Below, piece after piece: positions 10,981 through 22,200 of a stretch of DNA of 64,000 bases. This DNA comes from Leuctra nigra (Eukaryota; Arthropoda; Insecta; Plecoptera; Leuctridae). The first letter of the stretch is position 1. Each line of letters begins with the position of its first letter. The DNA lies in NCBI GenBank assembly GCA_934045905.1, contig OW203762.1, positions 39,719,702 through 39,783,701 of the forward strand, read 5' to 3'. The notes below the pieces were generated by a model. It worked only from the letters and a program-made list of their open reading frames with translations, made no database searches and was not told where the DNA came from. The position numbers and the translations under genes are program-made.

Positions 10981-11700
10981 TGTTTAAAATACCTTATCTC
11001 CTTTCAGCAGATCGTAAACATTAGGTACAAAACAAGTAATGGATTTCAACTATAAAATAAATATTATATTAATTATTTTTCTTCGTACATTTGATAACAA
11101 TAATAAAACAAACCCACGAACGTTATTTGCGATTGATACTCCACCGCACACTGAAATAGAGTAATATACTTCAGAAGGCTTTGACAAACCAGAGTCAATA
11201 GTTAACCCCCACCCATAATATAGTAAAAATTAAATGTTAATTAAGCTTTAAATATAGGCAGTAATAGCGTAAAAATGACCGTTTCAAGGAAAAATTGGAA
11301 ATAGTGCATAATCGGGATAGTGTTAGAAAACGTGTAAAATCTAAACGACACAAAATTAGAACATCGCCTCTGTAATGAAACTTTTAGAGGTATTTTAAAT
11401 TCAATTTTCTTGGTTCACTCACTGAAAATTTAAGAACATTATGAACATTAATCATATGTATCCATCATTTTTCATATGTTTCATGAACTGTTTTATTTTT
11501 CATATATTTCATGAAGTATATGAATATAATTTTTTTCCTTTATTTTGTTTAAAGTAAACCAAGAAAATGGGTATTAAACCTACCTCCCAAAGGTGCATTA
11601 CAGTGCATTAAAAAAAATGCCTAGATGCGATGTTTGAATTTTAAGAAAATTTGACGCAGACATCGTTTTCTACACGGCTGTTTTTTTCGCACTATTTTAG
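10981..11700. other. Intergenic, between discoidin gene start and esterase pseudogene
   Basis: AT-rich DNA with no gene seen. It should contain the minus-strand 5' UTR and promoter of the discoidin gene. I could not place a TATA box or start site with confidence. Confidence 0.4.
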
Positions 11701-13721
11701 GTTCAAGACTCAAGATGTGTTCATGGGAGGTCGCGCTCTGGGTGGACACAACATTGTGTGGGATGGAAGCTGGAGCCAACAGCTACATCCTCAAAGATCC
11801 GGCCGAGATTCTGCTCAAGGGGGACTTCATGCACATGCCAATGATCGCTGGAGTCACCAAACCCGAAGCAACAGGGTTCTTTGCCGGTGAGTCTCTCGTG
11901 AAGCAGTAATGCGCTATTCGACGAGCGCCATCCCGTTTGATACTCTAGGATTTCTTGCAAATGAGACGTGGTAAAATTGTACGTAATTTGATAGAGGTAA
12001 TAGATCTATTGCGTTTCTTTAGTTGGTCCAGCGATGTTCGTATGCTATTTACTTCCTACTTTCAATGATTCCAGATAATATATACCTATTGATACTAGAA
12101 TTAAAATAAAGAAATTAATATTCAAGAGTTCGTTTTACATTACAATATTTAGCTGTACAAAGGTCACAATCAATTTAAATGGAGAGGTCCATCCATATCC
12201 ATATCCAGGTCAATTGCTCATATCCAGATCAAATTTAGAACATACAAATGTTACACATTTTTTAGTTGGCTGACTTCCTCATCAAGCCACTCTGCCTGGA
12301 CACAAACGTTGAATGCAGAAAAGAGCTGTGAAGCAGATTCTGGACTGCTCAGGTGAGCTCGTGTTTCAAGATGTGTATTATGGCCAGTCTTGAAACCCTG
12401 ATGAATCATTTCTCTTCTCGACTCTCCAGGTATCGAGGACCAGACCGAATACATGAGATCATTGACCCGAGAGAAATACTTCCCGAACGCCGAGCTGTGA
12501 AACTTCACCCAGATGATCCCCGGGATGATCGACGGGAGTTGCTTCATCTCTTCTGTTACCGAATTACCTCTAGCCAAAGTTCTGAATAGCTATAACTAGC
12601 TAACGGATAATGTAGCTATAGCACCCACATTTCTCTACTAGCTAACGCCAGCTAGAAGTTGAAGGACAAGATAAATGCGTCTGAACAGTGAAATCCCTAT
12701 GCTAATACATTGACAGCCTACGTCTAAATACCTATCTACTTATATATTTTATTTAATCATATTTTGAAATCTCATACAATCCACCTCATTTCCTAAAAAA
12801 TGTACCTTCGAGTAACGTTCTTCCCCTTCGCCTTTCAAGTCTTATTTTGATAATCAATAGTCAGTAGCATTACTCTTGTTTTGTACTATTGTTGTCAAAC
12901 ATATTGTATAATCTGGAAAATCCAACAGCATGTGAAATTTTTTGAAAAACCATTTTGCTCCAATATTTTCTGAATTGGTCAAATCCCTTCTCTCTCTCGA
13001 TCACACACAGCATCTTCCACAATTACCATGTCGAATGAGAACAAAAACAGTCATCTGTTCTCAATTGTTGTTTTATGCTGAAAACTATCCAATCTGCTAT
13101 TTCAGATCTTGGGAGTTGGTCTACTGAAGGCAACTAAACTAATACAGTTGCAGCAGAGATGAGCCTCTACGCCCCCACATACTTCTACACATTAAGAACT
13201 TCAACTTTACCTAGTGGTGATCGCTACCCGTTCGAAGGAAGCGAGATCATAAAGAAAGGCTTCTAGAAAAAAATGAACATCAAGTTCATCAATCGCCAAT
13301 AAAAAAAACACGATTATGAAATAATGATAAGATAACTTGATCGTTGAGAATTGAATTGTCAGACGTTCACAGAACTAAAAACTGTATTAATTACAATGAA
13401 GATGAACAACTCTATGCCACAAGCCGCATAAGATTATGTAATTGTTAATTGATTATTGAATGATAAATAGGGCCGAGTTCATCACAGACTCGAAAGTAAT
13501 TTTATGTTAAATAAGTCTACTTTAAACCCAGCGGCTGGTGTATTGGAAGGAATATAAGGATTATTATTGGATACCTACCAATGTTCTCGAAAGCGAGGTC
13601 AGTACTTGGTAGGATGTCTGGTCAAGTCTGGTGTCATAGAGCCTGAGATAAGTGGTGTTTAAGGGGATAGTGTGACATCAGTGTCACCCTCCACCTAATA
13701 TCAGTATCTCGAATGGAATTC

Positions 13722-14010
13722 CTTCCTCGAGATGAGACGCTCAGAGTGCCAACTACACCTTCTCATTCACATTCACATAATATTCACTATAACGTATGTG
13801 ATAAGAGTGTTGTTCTTTTAGGCATCATAGACATTTATACTCACTCAGTGAGTATAAATGTCTATGTAGGCATCAATCACTCCGTCGTTTTAGGCATTCA
13901 TTCCTCGAGATGAGACGCTCAGAGTGCCAACTACACATTCTCGTTCACATTCACATAATATTCACTATAACGTATGTGATAAGAGTGTTGTTCTTTTAGG
14001 CATCAATCAC
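13722..14010. repeat. Direct duplication of about 100 bp inside the esterase pseudogene
   Basis: About 13722-13825 and 13901-14004 are near-identical. Both run from TTCCTCGAGATGAGACGCTC to TTGTTCTTTTAGGCATCA, so the splice acceptor of the fourth exon remnant was copied. Only the second copy is followed by a usable exon. Confidence 0.75.
13826..13866. repeat. Perfect hairpin, 19-bp arms
   Basis: CATAGACATTTATACTCAC, TCA, then its exact inverse complement. It lies precisely at the break between the duplicated copies. Confidence 0.85.
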
Positions 14011-14805
14011 TCCGTCGACTTGTTCTACTTTTCCGATTTGGTTGCGAGCTCAACGCTGAAGAAGAAATGATGCCAAATCAGATGGTGGTAATGTGGACCA
14101 ATTTCGCCTACTTCAGGTTTGTATATCTCTAAATTTGTACAGAGATTGGAATACAGCTAGGAAAACTCTTGAAAAAACTCTTGTAATAAAAATTTTGGCA
14201 GGTTATTAGAAATAAATAGCCTTAATTGTCAATAAGCCTTTGTTCTTGACCAATCTGGCTGAAAATGTGTAAAATATGAGGATAATGTTGGAACAAAATG
14301 CAAAATTTTAACTGATTCAGTAACATTGTCATTTTACAACTAATCAGAACATCTATTTTTTAGGGTGCCATTTATCATCGATTTATCACATTTATCATTT
14401 ACACATTTGCCATTCATCACATCGTTCAGGGAAACGGCGTGACCTAGATCGCGCCTTAAACAGACAAAAAGAGACACAGCGATGCGAACCAAAAAGAATA
14501 TTGTTCGTTGGTTCAATAACTTTTTATGTCATCTGTCTCAGGACACCAACTGCTGCAGAAGTCCCCGAATGTGGAGTGTGTGGTGTTCGACTGAGACTCC
14601 ACACATTGCATCCAGCAAGACTTCATCAACGACCAGTACATGATCGCCATCAAGGAGGGTCTCTCACCCCCCACGGACCCTAATGAGTCCACTACTCCTG
14701 CACCCCCGACCACAACTACAGAATTCAACAACGCCTACTACAACAATCGTAAAGCCAGGACTAACAGACAATCCTGGAGGAGCATCAATTCAGCAAATCC
14801 ATAGT

Positions 14806-16237
14806 TACACTTACTGTTGTCATATTGTGGTACATATACCGGGTGGCGCAAAAAATCACTTTGTTTGAGAGGACACTACATCAAAACTATAAAAATAATG
14901 GGCTGAAACTTTCAAAAGTTATGGAAAAAATATGAAAATTTAGTGTAATTTCCAGAAATATTCGAGTACTGTGAAAAAAGTTACATGACTTTGATTTCAA
15001 AATAAATTTTTTAAAACTTGGGTACTTGTAGATCTATTTTTTCTTCCAAACTGAGATGCTTTAGGCGTCGTCGAGAACCAGGGTTATCATGGTAAACCAT
15101 AATCAGGATAATCGGTCTATTAATTATTACATAATCTTCTTACAAGATTATTCATGTGTTATTACGTATTTTTTTCTGATTACGTGTCAATTACTACAAA
15201 CACTTGAGAATTAGAGAATTAGGATATCAGTGGAATTAGGTTACGAACCTGGTATACGTTCAAGAATTTTACCTAAAAATAAATGCAACTAACAAAATGG
15301 TTTATTCAGCATCAATATTAAAAGTTATACAAATTATAATTAATACAAAATTTTATATACCATCAAATAGCAAATGGAATAATCAACAAAACAAGCATTT
15401 AGCTCTCAGCTTAGAAATGCGATACAGTCTAAGAAATAGGCAGTTTATGAAATTGTAATTAAACGTGTAATTCAAAAACCAAACAAATAAAATATTCATC
15501 ATGTATAAAAGGCAAATAACATAATATGGCATAAATAAGGCTTCTTTGTTAGTTAGGAAGCAACACCTATAGCAAACAATGTCTCAATACAAATTTATAT
15601 TGACTATTGATACCCCTTGACATTATATGTACCTCTACCATTTGATTTGCTATATTATATTGCATGTAAAAATATATTAGATTTAATTTTAACATTTCGG
15701 TAAAGAACACTTCAGTAACAACAATATTATAAAATTTTCATCTGTACTCAATATCAAAACAAAATTATAAGCAAATGGAATCTATTAAGCCCCATTTACA
15801 CGGTGCAATTTCTTGAACAACTTCTGTGCCACAGTTTATCTGCTCGTGCGCAGTATCACTTTTGAGATGATAAAGGAAATCTGCACATGTGCAGAACTTT
15901 TGTGACTCAGAAGTTGTACAAGAAATTGCATCGTGTAAATGGGGCTTTAGACTCCCTATTTTATTTGTGTCCTCAATTCCTCAAAATAATTATTATGTTA
16001 ACAATTTTATGGACGGCATATTATGCTATTACGGATTATCTATCACAGGGAAGGTTAGTTTGCCTACATAATTATTGAATAAGCTCCCCTTCTTTCTACA
16101 ATAAACGTATACATTTTTAAAAAATCTCATGTTACAAGAGATTTACTTTTTAGAGAGACAGTCTAAATTTAAAATTCAAATTGACAGTTGATCAGGACTG
16201 ATTGATAGAATTTCTGTCTTATCTTTTCCGATGGATG
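14806..16237. other. Intergenic and 3' UTR of the giant gene
   Basis: No coding exon is seen. A CCGGGTGGCGCAAAAA motif near 14840 resembles ends of dispersed repeats. Minus-strand AATAAA signals (TTTATT on the plus strand) occur at 15960-15965, about 275 bp past the giant gene's stop, and near 15300-15305. The transcript end is undetermined. Confidence 0.4.
15788..15946. mobile_element. PIF/Harbinger-like MITE with TTA duplication
   Basis: The 159-bp element has 39-bp terminal inverted repeats differing at two positions (AGCCCCATTTACACGGTGCA... / ...TGCATCGTGTAAATGGGGCT). TTA flanks it on both sides (15785-15787 and 15947-15949), the target preference of PIF/Harbinger elements. It lies about 290 bp beyond the stop codon of the giant gene, possibly inside its 3' UTR. 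Confidence 0.8.
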
Positions 16238-19200
16238 TTAGTTTGAGACTTTTGGCAAGTAAAACTTGTGCTTAGTCGTGTCTCGCTTATGCTGGAAGGG
16301 AGACTGTTTCGTCTCCAGCAGGGTGGCTGGACAAGGTCCCGAGTGTCTTGGCACGAACTCCGTCTTGTAAGACGATGTCGACTGCAGGGCAGATGCGGAG
16401 GAATATTCTCCCAAACATACTTGAGACTTTGTGACTCTTTGGGTCGTGTCACTCTGTCCATAGAATGAGCTGCCGCCGACCTGAAGATTGTCACGTCGCA
16501 CCACCTTCTCTGCTGGACGAGGCTGTTGGTACGAAGACGACCAAGCTGTGGCCCTTCTCGACGACGCCCCCGACTCAGTCCTCTGCTGCACCTCTTGCCG
16601 ATGTAATGCAGTTAGACTCTTACGATCGTGACTCTGAGATGAGTTGCTGATGTATTGGCCAGTCTGGCACAGATTCGAGAGACTTTTCCGAGCTGCAGAT
16701 GATACAGTGTGCAATGCATCTGATGAGGTTGTCATACCCTTGCGATGAAGTACCGAGTTGTTCATTTCAGCGGTAGAAGAAGAGATAATATTCTTACGGT
16801 GATGAGCTCCTGAGGATTCTGCAGTGGCACGAGCTTCACTTACTCTCGAGTCAGTTTGCTGCTTCGTCTCTCCACTTAGTGCTTGTCGGAATTCGCTGGT
16901 TGATGCCATCATGCTGTGCCGCTGTTGGCGCAACTCCGAGCTTGACAAGGTTGCTTGTTGTACACTCCTCGACGTCGCCGAGTCCGAAGACACAATCGAC
17001 TGGCGACTTGAAGTTGACTTGTCAGATTCCGTGTGAAGGACAGAGCTGGGTGGACGTGAATCAATAGGACTAGAGCTGGGATGGGACAAGGAAGATCTCT
17101 TGGAAGAGATTTGCGATGATATTGATGAGGCTTCCAAGGATTTTGATGCTACTGATTCGGCCTGATGACCTGACACAATATTTGTTACTTCTCTGGTGAT
17201 TGTTACAGTGCTTCCATCTGCCAATACCTTGGTCTCAGTTGTAACATTCTTCTTGCTGTCTTGATGCCGGCTTTGATTGTTCTTGTTCTGCTCAGAGGTT
17301 CTTTGTGATGTTTTATAACTACCCCTGCTGATTGCTGTACTGTCATCACCCAGGAAAATAGACGATTCAACATGCTTTCTCTTGTTCATAGATGAAGTTG
17401 TTTGCTCGACCACATTCTGTTTTCTTTGGCCGATGAAAGACTCTTTGCTTGTTGTTTTCATATCCATACTGCCAGATCCTACCAGTAAAGAGTCCGCATG
17501 TTTCTTCTGTATTACACGCTCGCCAGTAACGGCTGTAAACTGAGATTTGGATGACGACACTCCAGTGAAACGACCCCCACCAACACTCAGATTGTCGTTA
17601 GGCTTTTGTATTGGTGCACGGTCACCCTTGGCGACAGGGAAGTCGTCTTTGGAATGGACATGCCTGTCAAATTCACCTTCAAGAACCAAATTGTCTGGGT
17701 GAATTTTTATTGGTGACCTCTCTCCCTTAACAATCCCCACACTTTCTGAAACATGTGTGTGTGAAAATTCCCCTTCGAGTTTAAGATTGTCTTCACGTCT
17801 TTTAATAACAACTCTCTCACTTGATTGTGCAACAGAACTTTTCCCACTGCGACGATAGTCTACTTGGCCTTCCAACTTTAAGTTATCTGCATGTTTCACC
17901 GGAGTTGCTCTTTGGCCAGGTCCAACATCAGGTTTGTGCGGTCCCTTGGTTGTAGCCCTTGTGCGGTCAAAATTACCCTCAAGTTTTAGATTGTCATTAT
18001 GCTTGACGATGTCAGCTCGTTCTCCCTTCTTAAAAGCCGCCGGAGTGGGTCTATCAAAATTGCCCTCCATCTTCAGATTATCTGGATGTTTAACTATTGG
18101 AGCCCTTCCACCCGGACCAACATTCGATGGTGAAGGCCAATCAAAATCACCCTCAGGTTTCAAATTGTCCTTAACTTTCTTCACGTCAGCACGCTCACCC
18201 GGTCTAAATTCAGGTTTTGATGGTCTTTCAAAGTTTCCTTCAGGTTTCAGGTTGTCGTCGTATTTCTTCACCTTTGACCGTTCTCCCGGAGAATATTTAG
18301 TCTCTTCAGGACGAACAAACTCACCTTCCGGATGAAGATTATCAACAGGTTTTGTTGCGACTGGTCGTTGCCCAGGTGAGTACTTCTCACGCTCTGGCCT
18401 CTCAAATTCTCCCTCTGGTTTTAGATTATCCTTTGGCTTCTTAACATCAGCCCTTTCTCCTAGCCCACAATCCGGTTGTTTCGTTGGTCTATCAAACTCG
18501 CCTTCTGGTTTAAGATTGTCTGAAGGCTTCTTAATGTCAGCGCGTTCCCCTTTGACAACCTTAAAGTCATCCTTGTATCTTAGGTCTACAAACTGGCCTT
18601 CGATTCGGAGGTTGTCTTCGTGTCTTTTCACTTCAACACGCTCAGACATCATAGCCGAATAATCATCACGGCTGCGGTGAACTTCCCATTCGCCTTCCAT
18701 CCTGAGATTATCCTCATGCTTGGTGATAACACTACGTTCAGCAGGTTTAAACTCTACAGGTTGCGAAGGTCGTACAAACTCTCCTTCGGGTCTTAAATTA
18801 TCTGAAGGCTTCCTAATATCAGCCCGTTCACCCTTTACAACCTTAAAGTCATCCTTGCATCTTAGGTCAACAAATTGCCCTTCGACACGCAGGTTGTCTT
18901 CATACCGCCTGACTTCACATCGTTCAGATGAAACAGCAGAGTAGTCATCCCTTCGGCGAATGTCCCATTCTCCATCCATTCGCAGATTATCTTCATGCTT
19001 GGTAATAATACTTCGTTCTGCTGGCTTAAACTCAGCGGTATGGGCTGGACGTTCGAACTCTCCTTCTGGCTTTAGGTTGTCTTTTGGCTTAACCACATCA
19101 GCTCGATCACCTGGAAGGTACTTAGCTGGTTCTTGTGGCCTAACAAATTCACCTTCAGGCTTTAAGTTGTCTTTCGGGATCTTCTGTTTCGGTCTCTCAG

Positions 19201-22200
19201 CTGGAACGAAATCTGTATGTTCTGGTCTTTCGAAGTCACCCTCCGGCCTCAGATTATCAGACGGTTTCTTGACATCCGACCTCTCGCCCGGTCGATACTT
19301 ATACGTTTCTGGACGATCAAATTCTCCTTCAGGATAAAGATTATCAAGTGGTTTCTTAATATCAGCACGTTCACCTTTGACAACCTTGAAATCATCCTTA
19401 TACCGCATGTCAACAAACTGACCTTCAATACGCAGGTTGTCTTCGTGTCGTTTTACTTCAACTCGTTCAGAGGTGACGGAGGAATAATCATCACGGGAAC
19501 GGTGCACTTCCCATTCTCCTTCCATCCGAAGATTGTCTTCATGCTTCGTGATAACATTTCGTTCAGCTGGAATAAATTCACCTTGTTTGGTTGGACGCTG
19601 AAATTCTCCTTCTGGTCTCAAATTGTCCTTTGGCTTCTTCACTTCAGCTCGTTCTCCAGGCTTGTATTTCTCAGGCTCCCGAGGTCTCTCAAACTCTCCC
19701 TCAGGCTTCAAGTTGTCTTTGGGCCTCTTCACTTCAGGTCGTTCAGCTGGACGATACTTAGCAGATTCGGGCCTTTCGAAATCTCCTTCAGGACGCAAAT
19801 TATCACAAGGCTTCACAGGTTCTGGTCGCTTACTTGATGAATACTGACCTGGTTCTCTCTTTGTAAACTCTCCCTCTGGATATAAGTTATCCTGAGGAAT
19901 CTTTTGCTTTGGTCTCTCTCCTGGGATAAACTCACAAGGCTCTGGTCTTTCAAAGTGACCTTCTGGTTTCAGATTGTCTATTGGTTTCTTAGCCTCAGGA
20001 CGCTCGCCCGGACTGAACTTTTGTGATACTGGACGTTCAAACTCGCCTTCAGGTTTAAGATTGTCTTTTGGCTTCTTGACCTCAGGCCTATCAGCCGGCC
20101 GGAACTTCTGGGATTCTGGACGTTCAAACTCTCCTTCTGGTTTGAGATTGTCTCTAGGTTTCTTCTGTTCTGGTCGCTCAGCTGGGCGATACGTCGGATG
20201 ATCTGGACGCTCGAACTCTCCCTCAGGACGTAGATTATCCCTGGGAACAGTTTGCTTTGGTCTCTCTGCAGGAACATAATCCTTTTGTTCCGGCCTCTCG
20301 AATTTACCTTCAGGATGTAAGTTATCTTTAGGAATCTTCTGTTTCGGACGTTCTCCTGGAATAAACTCGGACTGCTCTGGACGCTCAAACTGTCCTTCTG
20401 GTCTCAGATTATCTTTCGGCTTCTTCTGGGTTGGCCTTTCAGCTGGCGTGAATGGTGACTTTTCTCGCTTCTCAAACTCTCCTTCTGGTTTCAAATTGTC
20501 TTTCGGTTTGGTAACTTCTGGTCGCTCTGCAGGACGGTACTTCGCTGATTCAGGCCTCTCAAATTCACCCTCTGGTTTAAGATTATCATGCGGTTTGGTA
20601 GGTTCTGGTCGCTTTGTGGACGTATATTGCTCGTATTCTCTCTGAGCAAACTGTCCTTCTGGATACAAGTTGTCCTTCGGGATCTTCTGTTTCGGTCTCT
20701 CAGCTGGGACAAACTCAGATTGTTCTGGTCTATCAAAGTGACCCTCCGGTCTCAAGTTGTCTTTTGGTTTCTTCTGCTCAGGTCGATCAGCAGGTTTAAA
20801 TGGAGACTTCTCGGGTCTGTCGAACTCACCCTCTGGTTTAAGATTGTCCTTCGGTTTCGTTGCTTCTGGTCGTTCTGCTGGTCGATACTTGGCAGATTCA
20901 GGTCTCTCGAACTCCCCTTCAGGACGCAGGTTGTCATGTGGTCTAGTTGGTTCTGGCCGCTTACTCGGAGAGTATTGATCTGGTTCTCTCTTAGTAAACT
21001 CTCCCTCAGGATACAGGTTGTCTTGCGGAATCTTCTGTTTCGGTTTTTCAGCAGGAATGAATTCAGTATGCTCTGGTCTTTCAAAGTGACCCTCAGGTTT
21101 GAGATTATCTTTCGGTTTCTTGACATCTGGCCGTTCGGCAGGACGGAACTTCTGTGATTCTGGTCGGTCGAACTCTCCTTCAGGTCTTAGATTGTCTCTT
21201 GGTTTCTTCTGCTCAGGTCGCTCAGCTGGGCGATACTCAGGATGGTCAGGACGATCAAATTCACCTTCCGGACGAAGATTATCCTTTGGAACATTCTGCT
21301 TGGGCCGTTCAGCAGGAACAAACTCAGACTGCTTAGGACGATCGAACTGTCCTTCCGGTTTGAGATTGTCTTTTGGTTTCTTAGCTTCGGGCCGCTCACC
21401 TGGTCGATACTTGCTTGAAACAGGTCTCTCAAATTCACCTTCAGGACGCAGATTATCACAGGGTTTCATTTGTTCTGGACGTTTACTTGGTGAGTATTGT
21501 TCTGGCTCTCTCTTGGTAAACTCTCCTTCAGGATGTAGGTTGTCTTTCGGTATCTTCTGTTTAGGTCTATCAGCTGGGACGAATTCTGAATGTTTTGGTC
21601 TGTCGAAATGCCCTTCTGGTTTTAGATTATCTTGAGGCTTCTTAGCTTCAGGACGCTCACCTGGCCGATACTTTTGGGAGACCGGTCTGTCAAACTCTCC
21701 TTCCGGTTTGAGATTATCTTGAGGCTTCTTCTGTTCTGGTCTTTCAGCGGGACGATATTGCGGATGCTCTGGACGATCAAATTGTCCCTCTGGGCGCAAG
21801 TTATCCTTGGGAACCGTCTGTTTTGGTCTTTCAGCCGGAACAAACTCAGAATGTTTAGGTCTGTCAAACTCTCCTTCTGGTTTCAGATTGTCCTTATGTT
21901 TTTTCATCACTGGTCTTTCACCTGGAGAGTATTTTGTGTACTCAGGTCGGCTGAACTCTCCCTCGGGCTTCAGGTTATCAATCGGTTTTGTTGCTACTGG
22001 CCGTTCAGAAGGTTGATACTTTTCTCGTTCCGGTCGATCAAAGTCACCTTCAGGTCTAAGATTGTCACAGGGTTTCCTTACATCTGCTCGTTCTCCCTTC
22101 ACCACCTTGAAGTCGTCTCTGTATCTAAGGTCAACAAATTGACCTTCAATCCGTAGATTGTCTTCGTGTCGTTTTACTTCAACTCGTTCAGTAGTGACAG

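Larger units (their letters stand above)
11701..14805 (+). pseudogene. Carboxylesterase-like pseudogene (C-terminal half only)
   Basis: Five exon remnants follow the order of a type-B carboxylesterase: 11701-11886 (VDTT, DPAEILLKGDF, PMIAGVTKPEATGFF), 12430-about 12594 (GIEDQTEYMRSLTREKYF), about 13154-13266 (SLYAPTYFYTLRTS), 14000-14116 (GINHSVDLFYF, then GCELN...MVVMWTNFAYF) and 14542-14805 (FINDQYMIAIKEGL, Pro/Thr tail). The first intron still has correct phase (G|gtgagt ... ctccag|GT). It is broken by a TGA at 12498-12500, a stop at 13264-13266 with no donor, a one-base frameshift near 14038 and conflicting frames or a stop in the last part. The N-terminal half, including the nucleophile serine elbow, is absent. 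The His of the triad survives as NHS. It does not encode a working enzyme. A chain of cryptic splice fixes is a less likely reading. Confidence 0.75.

Noticed and set aside
11701..14805. Functional carboxylesterase or neuroligin-like gene
   Set aside because: In-frame stops, a frameshift, a lost donor and absence of the whole N-terminal half make a working product very unlikely.
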